Position numbers and translations under genes: made by a program
In this document: positions 7,853 through 13,603 of the stretch, piece by piece
Layout: every line of letters begins with the position of its first letter
Numbering within the stretch: the first letter of the stretch is position 1
Assembly (NCBI GenBank): GCA_913054205.1
Contig: CAJXJM010000021.1
Location: forward strand, 1-13,603
Length of the DNA stretch: 13,603 bases
Direction: 5' to 3'
DNA from: an uncultured Rhodospirillaceae bacterium
GTDB lineage: Bacteria > Pseudomonadota > Alphaproteobacteria > Rhodospirillales > UBA2165
Notes under the pieces: model-generated
What the model was told of the DNA's origin: nothing
The model's database searches: none
The model's input: the letters and a program-made list of their open reading frames with translations, nothing else

Positions 7853-8945
7853 CCTCTAAATGAAAGACCATGGCCAGGCCTAATAATGTTGATACGCCAG
7901 ACGGTGTCCAGGCGGCCAAGATAACAGGAATGCTTTCTCGCAAACCAAGAGCGTTTATGATATCGGAAAAGAAAAACAGCAAAAACCCCGTCATAACGCC
8001 GCCGACAATTACAAATGTGGCACTCCCACGGCGGTTTTGACGGAGAGTAAATGTAGCAGCGATTAACACCATCGCACAGAGCAAAAGCGGTGCTGAAAGC
8101 AAGGAATGCCAATAGAGCCGGTGGCGAATCGCCGAGAACCCCGATCTTTCAAGATTTTTTATGAAATCAGGGAGATCCCAAAACGACATAGTTTCGGGAG
8201 GGGAAAAACTCTCGTGAATATTGTTCAAAGTTATATCCGTTTCTACCCAGTGTTCGCTGACAAACTTTGGTGGTTTGTCTGTTATATTTATCCAAACGTT
8301 TCGGAGGTGCCAAAATCCATCTTCAAGATCACCCTGTTTTGCATCAATCCGCGAAACGAATTTATCTGCCCCTTCATAAACGAAAATTGACACATCGGAC
8401 AGGGAGATTTCATCGTTTAAGATGGATATTTTTGGCGCATGAATAACCGATTGGTTTTTGCCAGTTGCTTGGCGCAGCCACAAGCCATTTTTAGATACTG
8501 CCAAGAGGTTGGATTGACCCTTCAAATGGGTGGCGTTTAGGCGATCATATTTGGCCAGCATAGCCGAGGCCAACGGATTAAACGCGGCAATTTTAATTAC
8601 ACCCAAAATTAAGGCAACGAGCAGCACCGGCAATAGAAATTGCCAGGCTGATACACCGGCAGCACGGGTAACGACGAGTTCGCTGGTCCGAGTCAGTTGC
8701 CAGAAGGAGGCCATGCCGCCAAATAAAACTGCAAATGGGAAAATTTGTTGGGCCATGAAAGGAAGTTTCATCAATCCCATTTGAAAAATCAGTCCAAGAC
8801 CAACATCTTCATGGCTGGAAGTTCGGCGCAGTAATTCAACAGTGTCAAAAAGAAATATTACGCCCAAAAACACTACGAACACGGTGAAAAAGCTGCTGAG
8901 GAAGCTACGTCCAATATAAAACGTTAAAATGGGAGACAAGCGCAT
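7845..8945 (-). CDS. lptG: LPS export ABC transporter permease LptG
   Basis: Inner-membrane permease of the LptB2FG exporter, which extracts LPS and feeds it to the LptC-LptA-LptD bridge. Predicted 366 residues with the YjgP/YjgQ layout. An N-terminal amphipathic start is followed by three membrane segments (roughly 12-34, 60-80 and 100-120). A large periplasmic beta-jellyroll domain (about 140-265) and three more membrane segments to the C-terminus follow. The cytoplasmic coupling-helix region between segments 2 and 3 carries T-S-E-L-V-V-T-R-A-A-G-V-S, the part that touches LptB. It follows lptF after 12 bp, with GGTGA as a plausible ribosome site. Assigned LptG and not LptF by being second in the pair, by direct linkage to lptD, and by similarity of the N-terminal segment. 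LptB is encoded elsewhere. Confidence 0.93.
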   Translation of the reverse strand: MRLSPILTFYIGRSFLSSFFTVFVVFLGVIFLFDTVELLRRTSSHEDVGLGLIFQMGLMKLPFMAQQIFPFAVLFGGMASFWQLTRTSELVVTRAAGVSAWQFLLPVLLVALILGVIKIAAFNPLASAMLAKYDRLNATHLKGQSNLLAVSKNGLWLRQATGKNQSVIHAPKISILNDEISLSDVSIFVYEGADKFVSRIDAKQGDLEDGFWHLRNVWINITDKPPKFVSEHWVETDITLNNIHESFSPPETMSFWDLPDFIKNLERSGFSAIRHRLYWHSLLSAPLLLCAMVLIAATFTLRQNRRGSATFVIVGGVMTGFLLFFFSDIINALGLRESIPVILAAWTPSGVSTLLGLAMVFHLEDG

Positions 8946-8957
8946 CTTACATCACCG

Positions 8958-10100
8958 TTACGAACCACCGACCTGAGCATAGTCAGGCGGCGGTATTTTG
9001 CCAGCGCGCTTTTTAAATCGCGGATGGAGGAGCAACAGGAACAGCAAAATAAACACAGGCGCGATAATTGAGGCGTAGAGAAGCGGGACCAATTGCAGAT
9101 TTTTAGCACTGATATTAATGAGCCCCAAATTAGTAATTTGAAGGCTGACAAATATGACCGAAGCTAATAGGATTCTTTTCACCTGACCGCGTCTTGAAAA
9201 GTCACCTAGCAATAGGCAAACGAGGGCGATTAAAGCAAATCCAAGCGTGTTAATTGGCATGGTTAAACGCTGGTGCCCCTCAACTTTAAACTTACCAAAA
9301 TCTCTGGGGTTTCCGACATCTTCAATTTTTAAATCCAGCAATTCATCGACCATGCGCTCCCGAGCTTCGCGAAAACGTTCTTCCGGCTTAGGTGTCACGC
9401 TACTCAAATCAAAACTATATCGATCAAAGTATAAAATCGATAACTTATTGGTTTTCTTGTCAATTATTTGACGGTTTCCATCAAACATTACGACACGAGC
9501 GCCTGATGAGGTTTTAACCATCACCCCTTTTTCGGCGATGACGGTTGCCGGCTTATTTTTGTTTCGGCTGTCATGTATGAGCAAGCCACGCAATTCAGAT
9601 TCTCCAGACCGTTCTCGGACAAAAACCGTGATGTGATCGGAGATAACGTTAAATACGCCTTCCTTCAGCAAAATATGGGAAAAACTATAGCGGATATCCC
9701 ACTGAAGATTTCGAAAAATCTGATAGGATTTTGGTGTGCCATAGAGTGTTAATGCATAGCCAAAAAGCATAGATACCAAGGCAACCAATAGGGCTGGCCG
9801 AGCCAATGATATCGGTGACATGCCAGCGGCTCTCAAAACGACCAACTCGCGATCCGAATTGAGACGGCTATAGACAAACAATGTTGCGATAAATATCGAA
9901 AATGGGATGATGTGGACCAAAAAATTCGGAACTTGAAGCACGGTCAAATACATAAATAGTTTTATGGACAGTCCGCGGTTTACAATCGATTCTACCGCGC
10001 GCACAGACACAAACAGCCAAATCACTCCGGTCATTACGAATCCCACCATAAGAGTGGAAACGACCAGCTGGCGAGTCAGATATTGATTAATTCGTTTCAT
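8958..10100 (-). CDS. lptF: LPS export ABC transporter permease LptF
   Basis: Partner permease of LptG. About 380 residues, beginning M-K-R-I-N-Q-Y-L-T-R-Q. Six membrane segments flank a periplasmic jellyroll domain. The coupling-helix motif between segments 2 and 3 is S-D-R-E-L-V-V-L-R-A-A-G-M-S, matching that of its paralogue LptG (see 7845-8945). The frame is open to 10163, but the extra 21 residues do not resemble the family. ATG 10100 has an ACGGAC element just upstream and gives the canonical N-terminus. It is the first gene of the six-gene operon and is preceded by a 542-bp non-coding region that holds its likely promoter. The C-terminus is short and basic, followed by a proline-rich tail. 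Confident as LptF; the start is moderately sure. Confidence 0.93.
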   Translation of the reverse strand: MKRINQYLTRQLVVSTLMVGFVMTGVIWLFVSVRAVESIVNRGLSIKLFMYLTVLQVPNFLVHIIPFSIFIATLFVYSRLNSDRELVVLRAAGMSPISLARPALLVALVSMLFGYALTLYGTPKSYQIFRNLQWDIRYSFSHILLKEGVFNVISDHITVFVRERSGESELRGLLIHDSRNKNKPATVIAEKGVMVKTSSGARVVMFDGNRQIIDKKTNKLSILYFDRYSFDLSSVTPKPEERFREARERMVDELLDLKIEDVGNPRDFGKFKVEGHQRLTMPINTLGFALIALVCLLLGDFSRRGQVKRILLASVIFVSLQITNLGLINISAKNLQLVPLLYASIIAPVFILLFLLLLHPRFKKRAGKIPPPDYAQVGGS

Positions 10101-10238
10101 GCGTCCGTGTTCTGAATGTTGAATTGGCGCAGCCGATCCCAATAAATATAGTAGAATCAACAATTAAAGGAATTATAGGTTATTTCTAAATTAAGTGCAT
10201 GCGAATAGCAAATAGTGACTTAAATAGGCCGATTTAAG

Positions 10239-10273
10239 GCACCGAAATGTCATATTTGGCCATATTTTGGTGC
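10239..10273. repeat. 12-bp-stem hairpin in the putative lptF leader
   Basis: GCACCGAAATGT (10239-10250) pairs with the segment at 10262-10273, with two G-T wobbles and an 11-nt loop. Neither side is followed by a T run, so it is not an intrinsic terminator. If the lptF promoter at 10295-10323 is right, this hairpin lies near the 5' end of a leader of about 190 nt. Confidence 0.5.
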
Positions 10274-10294
10274 ATTAGATGGCAAAATTAGCTC

Positions 10295-10323
10295 ATTATA
10301 CTTATTTATCCACACAGTTTAAA
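10295..10323 (-). promoter_or_regulatory. Candidate promoter of the lptF-lptG-lptD-surA-pdxA-rsmA operon
   Basis: On the minus strand, TTTAAA (10323-10318) is followed by a 17-bp spacer and a perfect TATAAT (10300-10295), with a predicted start near 10288. The -35 matches 4/6 and the -10 matches 6/6 consensus bases. The spacer contains a complete DnaA box. A second perfect TATAAT at 10177-10172 lacks a usable -35 and is a weaker alternative closer to the gene. Confidence 0.4.
10306..10314 (+). promoter_or_regulatory. Perfect DnaA box (TTATCCACA)
   Basis: TTATCCACA is identical to the high-affinity DnaA box consensus TTATNCACA. It lies in AT-rich intergenic DNA, inside the -35/-10 spacer of the candidate lptF promoter, a position where bound DnaA would block RNA polymerase. 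I found no second perfect box nearby, so this is not evidence of a replication origin. A chance match is possible. Confidence 0.45.
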
Positions 10324-10433
10324 GAAAATTAGTTATTATATAACAATAGGTTATAAGATTTTCTGGGCTGCAGCCAGTCCACTCTAAATTTCATACCGGC
10401 TTATTACCCAATTATTACAATTCGACACAAAGT

Positions 10434-10463
10434 TTTTCATGATTGAAATCACGAGGCTACAAT
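10434..10463 (+). promoter_or_regulatory. Weak candidate promoter for the putative small RNA
   Basis: TTTTCA (10434-10439), an 18-bp spacer and TACAAT (10458-10463) match sigma-70 hexamers at 4/6 and 5/6, giving a start near 10470. TTGAAA at 10443-10448 is a better -35 but has no -10 at a suitable distance (TATATT at 10471 is 22 bp away). An inverted repeat ATGATTG/CAATCAT (10439-10445, 10460-10466) overlaps this candidate. Confidence 0.25.
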
Positions 10464-10469
10464 CATTCT

Positions 10470-10644
10470 CTATATTCATAAGTGTTCCCAATAGGGAATG
10501 TGATCACTACCCCGGTGATCACCGTATCGAACCAAAATTCGGTACACTGAATTCATCATATTTCTCCCGAGTGTGATGAATTCATTCCCAGACGTAAAGC
10601 CTCCCTGTAAACTCTCCCGGACCTGACAAGGTCCGGATTTTTTT
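10470..10644 (+). ncRNA. Putative trans-acting small RNA with anti-SD-like CTCCC motifs
   Basis: Inferred from structure alone. In order on the plus strand: hairpin TTCCC/GGGAA (10485-10498); hairpin GTGATCAC/GTGATCAC with loop TACCCCG (10500-10522); an 8-bp hairpin with one wobble, 10524-10531/10538-10545, loop CCAAAA; an 11-bp perfect stem TGAATTCATCA at 10548-10558 with 10574-10584, extendable inward through wobbles; a single-stranded C-rich stretch; and a Rho-independent terminator (10617-10644). CTCCC occurs three times, once in the loop of the fourth hairpin (10564-10568) and twice near the 3' end (10601-10605, 10614-10618). Alphaproteobacterial sRNA families such as alpha-r14 and the Rhodobacter cuckoo RNAs expose similar C-rich motifs that bind ribosome sites, but I cannot assign this one to either. 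No plus-strand gene follows, so it is not a leader. The 5' end is uncertain. Confidence 0.5.
10617..10644 (+). terminator. Rho-independent terminator, plus strand
   Basis: An 8-bp perfect GC-rich stem, CCGGACCT/AGGTCCGG (10617-10624, 10629-10636), has a GACA tetraloop, one A, then seven Ts (10638-10644). The T run exists only in the plus orientation, so it ends a plus-strand transcript. It does not serve the minus-strand dehydrogenase gene, whose TAA stop overlaps the last Ts. No plus-strand protein gene lies upstream within the window's intergenic region, so the terminated transcript must be non-coding or come from an unrecognised source. Confidence 0.85.
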
Positions 10645-12040
10645 ACGAGATGATTTTGCCGGGATTCATAATATTATCCGGATCAATGGCCTGTTTGACC
10701 GCGCGCATAAGAGAGATAGTTGTCTCTGAAGCGTAATGCGCCAATTCTTCCCGCTTAAAAGAGCCAATACCGTGTTCGGCACTGATGCTGCCATTCATGT
10801 CGACAACCAGATCGTGGACAATGCGATTAAATTCTTCATAGCGCGCCATGAAGTCTTCTTTGGACATATCTGTGGGTTGGGTCAAATTGTAGTGAATGTT
10901 GCCGTCTCCAATATGACCAAACGGGCAGGGACGTATGCCCGGAAGAGCATCAGATACGCGTTTTGAGGCTTCGGTAATAAAGGCAACAGTCTTGGAAACC
11001 GGCACCGAAACATCATGCTTGATGCTGCCGCCTTCACGGGTTTGCGCGGCCGGGATTTCTTCGCGAATTTTCCAAAGCTCCTGCCGCTGTGCATCGCTTT
11101 CGGCAAAAACAGCATCCGAGACGACGCCGTCTTCAAAGGCTTTTTCCAGCACGGTTTCTATTTCGCTGCGTAGATCATCATTTTCTCTGGCAGAGGTCAG
11201 TTCGATCAATGCGTAAAATGGATGGGTGGCTTCGAACGGATCAATCACACCGGGGATATGTTCAATGCCCAAATCCATCCCAATTCTGGGGATCAACTCA
11301 AAAGCTGTCAGCCGATCACCGCAGAGCTGCCGGGTGGTCGTGAAAAGTTTCAAGATGGCTTCCAATTCTGGCAGCGCTGCCATAACCGTTATGATCGTCC
11401 GCGGCGCTGGAAAAAGTTTCAACACGGCCTTGGTGATAATACCAAGGGTACCTTCCGCGCCGATAAAGAGCTGCTTTAGATCATACCCAGTGTTGTCTTT
11501 TCTAAGCGCGCTTAAGCCGTCCCAAATTTCACCATTTGGCAACACAACCTCTAATCCCAAAACCAAGTCCCGCGTATTTCCATAGCGTAATACGCCCACG
11601 CCACCTGCATTGGTCGAGAGGTTGCCGCCAATTCGGCAGCTGCCTTCAGCACCCAAACTTAGTGGAAACAAACAGTTTTTCTCTGCCGCGGCATTTTGCA
11701 AATCAACCAGAATACAGCCGGTCTCGACGGTCATCGTATTGTTTAGCGGATCAACTTCAATGATTTTGTTGAGCCGGTCCGTTGCCAGAATAACCCCGCC
11801 ATTGGCAATCGTGCCGCCGACCAGCCCAGTGCTGCCGCCAACCGCCACAATCGAGGTTTTGCTTTCAGCGCAAGCGCAGACGACCGCTGAAACCTCTTGC
11901 GTGGTCGCTGGCCGCGCAACGATATCAGCTTTGCTTGTTACCAAGCCGCGTTCTTCGTGCAGATAGGGGGCCATATCGCTGACGTCTGTGATAACGCCAT
12001 TTTTGCCGAGGATGGCTGTTAATTTTTCTTCAAGAGACAT
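10643..12040 (-). CDS. FAD-linked D-2-hydroxyacid dehydrogenase (D-2-hydroxyglutarate dehydrogenase-like)
   Basis: Predicted 465-residue flavoenzyme of the GlcD/D2HGDH/D-lactate dehydrogenase family. It would oxidise a D-2-hydroxyacid to the 2-oxoacid and pass electrons to an acceptor such as ETF or the quinone pool. The FAD-binding PP-loop V-G-G-S-T-G-L-V-G-G is at 67-76, and the second FAD motif G-S-C-R-I-G-G-N-L-S-T-N-A-G-G at 133-147. The strongly D2HGDH-like L-R-K-D-N-T-G-Y-D-L-K-Q-L-F-I-G lies at 179-194. In the C-terminal domain K341/H342, the metal-site H-I-G-D-G-N-I-H (376-383) and E-H-G-I-G (422-426) are intact. The frame stays open to 12127 inside the upstream gene, but ATG 12040, 7 bp after the tsaC stop, gives the family N-terminus; no clear ribosome site is seen. 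D-2-hydroxyglutarate is the best substrate guess from the motifs; D-lactate or glycolate cannot be excluded. Confidence 0.9.
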   Translation of the reverse strand: MSLEEKLTAILGKNGVITDVSDMAPYLHEERGLVTSKADIVARPATTQEVSAVVCACAESKTSIVAVGGSTGLVGGTIANGGVILATDRLNKIIEVDPLNNTMTVETGCILVDLQNAAAEKNCLFPLSLGAEGSCRIGGNLSTNAGGVGVLRYGNTRDLVLGLEVVLPNGEIWDGLSALRKDNTGYDLKQLFIGAEGTLGIITKAVLKLFPAPRTIITVMAALPELEAILKLFTTTRQLCGDRLTAFELIPRIGMDLGIEHIPGVIDPFEATHPFYALIELTSARENDDLRSEIETVLEKAFEDGVVSDAVFAESDAQRQELWKIREEIPAAQTREGGSIKHDVSVPVSKTVAFITEASKRVSDALPGIRPCPFGHIGDGNIHYNLTQPTDMSKEDFMARYEEFNRIVHDLVVDMNGSISAEHGIGSFKREELAHYASETTISLMRAVKQAIDPDNIMNPGKIIS

Positions 12041-12047
12041 AGGCCGA

Positions 12048-12995
12048 TTATTCACGTGTCGCTGCCCGGCGCAAGCGGTCGTTGATTGCAGCGCCAAGGC
12101 CCGCGTCTGGGATCGGCATGACTGCAATAGGGTTTGCGTCTGCGTGATCTAATTCGTGCAGCATGGCAAACAGATTTGCGGCGGCCTCTATGAGATCACC
12201 GGTCGGGCTCAGGTTAAAGGCGTCTGCCGGCGCATTTGGACCAAAGCCCAGTACATTTTCATCTTCGCTAAATTCTTTGGCGTCGAGGCGAATAGGAGCA
12301 TCTGGTGCATAATGACGGATTAGCATTCCGGGCGATTTCGGCGAGGTCTCTTCATTTGTTAGCACTTCGATCTGGCCGATGATTGCCTCTATTTCGCTTC
12401 GGTTAATGGCCCCGGGCCTCAAAAGTGAAGGCGTGTTACCGGATAAATCTACGACGGTTGATTCCAAGCCAATTGCCGATATTCCGCCATCTAGAATAAA
12501 GGAAATCTTATTGCCAAGCGAGGCCTGGACATGCGCGGCAGTTGTCGGACTAATTTTACCAGAGCTATTGGCGCTCGGCGCGGCGATCGGTTTTTCAGCT
12601 TTTTCGATTAGACTATGCGCGGCTTTATGAGCTGGCACCCGTACCGCAACGGTATCCAGCCCGGCACTAACAAGCAGTGATAACTGACAGCCTGCGGCCC
12701 GCGGCAAAATAAAAGTGAGAGCCCCCGGCCAGAATGCTGCCGCCAGCTTTTCCGCCGACTCATTCCAAACAACTTCCTCTTTGACTTTTTGGGCATCCGG
12801 AAAGTGAACGATGAGGGGGTTAAAGCTCGGCCGTCCTTTGGCTTCATAAATGCGGGCGACGGCTTGGTCATTGGTGGCATCGGCGCCGAGGCCATAAACC
12901 GTTTCGGTCGGAAAAGCGACCAGCTCGCCGCCGCGAAGCCAGCGCGCGGCTTCGTCTAATCCTGAATTTCCAATATCGAGAATTTGAGCTGTCAT
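12048..12995 (-). CDS. tsaC: L-threonylcarbamoyladenylate synthase, Sua5 type
   Basis: Makes threonylcarbamoyl-AMP from threonine, bicarbonate and ATP, the first step of the universal tRNA t6A37 modification, for transfer by TsaD with TsaB/TsaE. Predicted 315 residues. The YrdC/TsaC domain (about 13-210) shows F-P-T-E-T-V-Y-G-L-G (28-37), K-G-R-P-S-F-N-P-L (53-61), F-W-P-G-A-L-T (88-94), A-P-S-A-N-S-S-G (139-146), S-T-V-V-D (179-183) and L-R-P-G-A-I (192-197). After the linker S-P-G-M-L-I-R-H-Y-A-P (221-231) a Sua5 C-terminal domain runs to the end. This makes it the long Sua5 form and not the ~190-residue TsaC form of E. coli. It begins 28 bp after cysQ and ends 7 bp before the dehydrogenase, so the three are probably one transcript. 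The start ATG is clear, though no strong ribosome site is visible. Confidence 0.96.
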   Translation of the reverse strand: MTAQILDIGNSGLDEAARWLRGGELVAFPTETVYGLGADATNDQAVARIYEAKGRPSFNPLIVHFPDAQKVKEEVVWNESAEKLAAAFWPGALTFILPRAAGCQLSLLVSAGLDTVAVRVPAHKAAHSLIEKAEKPIAAPSANSSGKISPTTAAHVQASLGNKISFILDGGISAIGLESTVVDLSGNTPSLLRPGAINRSEIEAIIGQIEVLTNEETSPKSPGMLIRHYAPDAPIRLDAKEFSEDENVLGFGPNAPADAFNLSPTGDLIEAAANLFAMLHELDHADANPIAVMPIPDAGLGAAINDRLRRAATRE

Positions 12996-13023
12996 AATCG
13001 GGCTTATAGCACAAATTTAAAGC

Positions 13024-13603
13024 TTATCGCCCCTTGGCGATAAAATGCGGATTGAGGATATTTTCTTTGCCATAAACGAATGGCGATCCATCGATTTTAG
13101 TGATTGATCCTCCGGCTGCGGCAAGAACCGCATGGCCGGCGGCTATATCCCATTCTGAAGTTGGACCCAGCCTCGGATAAAGATCGGCTTCACCCGCCGC
13201 AATCAGGCATATTTTGATGGAGCTACCGGTAATAATAACCTCTTTGACCCTATAGTCCGAGAGGAATTCTTCCTCACCATCGCGATGAGACCTGCTGGTG
13301 GCTACCACGATACCGTCGTTTGCCGGCTGGCGGGCTTGAATAGCCTGCTTTTCAACACCTAAATCGCGAACAAATGCACCGAATGGGCCGCCCCAATAGG
13401 TGCGCGATTTGGCCGGGACATGGACGATGCCAAAGACCGGCAAGCCATTTTCAATCAGGGCAATGTTGACGGTAAACTCATCGCGTTTATTGACGAATTC
13501 TTTGGTGCCATCCAATGGATCCACGAGCCAGAACACACCGCCGGAGATATCCGGTCGCTTACCCGCCGTAAAGGCTTCTTCGCCGATTGCCGGAATATCC
13601 GGC
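13024..13603 (-). CDS. cysQ: 3'(2'),5'-bisphosphate nucleotidase CysQ (5' end outside window)
   Basis: Inositol-monophosphatase-fold, magnesium-dependent phosphatase. CysQ removes the 3' phosphate of 3'-phosphoadenosine 5'-phosphate, a by-product of sulfate assimilation and of phosphopantetheinyl transfer, giving AMP. The frame is open through the window edge at 13603, so the N-terminus is missing. About 192 residues are seen. Metal-binding I-G-E-E comes near the visible start, then V-D-P-L-D-G-T-K-E-F, followed by the CysQ-typical F-T-V-N-I-A-L-I-E-N-G and G-I-V-H-V-P. The third metal motif E-W-D-I-A-A-G-H-A-V lies near the C-terminus. The T-K-E-F after D-G-T separates CysQ from SuhB-like inositol phosphatases and from HisN. 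A GTG at 13536 (the V of V-F-W-L-V-D) is internal and not the start. It is the first of three same-strand genes. Confidence 0.92.
   Translation of the reverse strand, partial: PDIPAIGEEAFTAGKRPDISGGVFWLVDPLDGTKEFVNKRDEFTVNIALIENGLPVFGIVHVPAKSRTYWGGPFGAFVRDLGVEKQAIQARQPANDGIVVATSRSHRDGEEEFLSDYRVKEVIITGSSIKICLIAAGEADLYPRLGPTSEWDIAAGHAVLAAAGGSITKIDGSPFVYGKENILNPHFIAKGR

Larger units (their letters stand above)
10101..10642. other. 542-bp non-coding AT-rich region between lptF and the FAD-dehydrogenase gene
   Basis: No convincing protein-coding gene is visible on either strand. The half nearest lptF (10101-10330) is strongly AT-rich. It holds a candidate minus-strand promoter with a DnaA box, and a 12-bp-stem hairpin. 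The middle (10330-10440) has an AT-rich inverted repeat (GTTAT/ATAAC, 10332-10344) and the palindrome GGCTGCAGCC (10366-10375). The far half (10439-10644) is a chain of hairpins ending in a plus-strand terminator, interpreted as a small-RNA gene. Individual elements are listed separately. Confidence 0.85.

Noticed and set aside
10101..10163. N-terminal extension of lptF to 10163
   Set aside because: The 21 extra residues do not resemble LptF, and ATG 10100 gives the canonical start with a nearby purine-rich element.
10191..10237. CtrA-binding sites (TTAA-N7-TTAA) suggested by several TTAA tetramers upstream of lptF
   Set aside because: None of the TTAA pairs has the required 7-bp spacing.
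10101..10642. Chromosomal replication origin (AT-rich DNA plus a DnaA box)
   Set aside because: Only one perfect DnaA box was found, and there is no typical origin-flanking gene; a regulatory box is the simpler reading.
10617..10644. Terminator of the minus-strand dehydrogenase gene
   Set aside because: On the minus strand the A tract precedes the hairpin and no T run follows it; the signal only works in the plus direction.
12041..12127. Extension of the FAD dehydrogenase into tsaC
   Set aside because: The extra 29 residues are shadow translation of the tsaC 3' end; ATG 12040 begins the recognisable family N-terminus.
13024..13536. Complete short CysQ starting at 13536
   Set aside because: The frame stays open to the window edge and encodes the conserved I-G-E-E metal site upstream; 13536 is an internal GTG valine codon.

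Overview
The window reads as a stretch of alphaproteobacterial chromosome of moderate GC content. The main reason is the gene order lptF-lptG-lptD-surA-pdxA-rsmA facing a convergent yicC-gmk pair, a conserved alphaproteobacterial arrangement. The genes are also densely packed, with ATGA stop/start overlaps. I cannot assign a genus. There are no tRNA or rRNA genes, insertion sequences, phage genes or CRISPR arrays.

Layout. (1) 1-56: a short spacer with a perfect 22-bp palindrome and a tandem 13-bp repeat. (2) 57-818, minus: a short-chain dehydrogenase/reductase, divergent from (3) yicC and gmk (925-2485, plus), with overlapping divergent promoters between them. (4) 2489-10100, minus: a six-gene envelope/cofactor/ribosome operon. 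In transcription order it is lptF, lptG, lptD, surA, pdxA and rsmA. Its last gene meets gmk tail-to-tail with 3 bp between the stops. (5) 10101-10642: a 542-bp AT-rich, protein-free region. It appears to hold the lptF promoter, with a perfect DnaA box inside its -35/-10 spacer. It also holds a row of hairpins on the plus strand ending in a textbook Rho-independent terminator, which suggests an undescribed small RNA. (6) 10643-13603, minus: an FAD-linked D-2-hydroxyacid (probably D-2-hydroxyglutarate) dehydrogenase, a Sua5-type threonylcarbamoyl-AMP synthase, and a CysQ-type bisphosphate nucleotidase cut by the window edge.

How the genes fit together. LptF and LptG are the membrane subunits of the ABC exporter that extracts LPS from the inner membrane. 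LptD is the outer-membrane translocon that receives the LPS, and SurA is the periplasmic chaperone that helps beta-barrels such as LptD fold. One operon therefore encodes both ends of the LPS bridge and an assembly factor. PdxA (pyridoxal phosphate synthesis) and RsmA (16S rRNA dimethylation) are translationally coupled passengers. Gmk supplies GDP, and YicC is a conserved RNase-like protein.

Most of the window is ordinary housekeeping sequence. The part I consider possibly new is the intergenic region at 10.1-10.64 kb, above all the putative ~170-nt RNA with three exposed CTCCC (anti-Shine-Dalgarno-like) motifs. Second is the palindrome/tandem repeat at the left edge.
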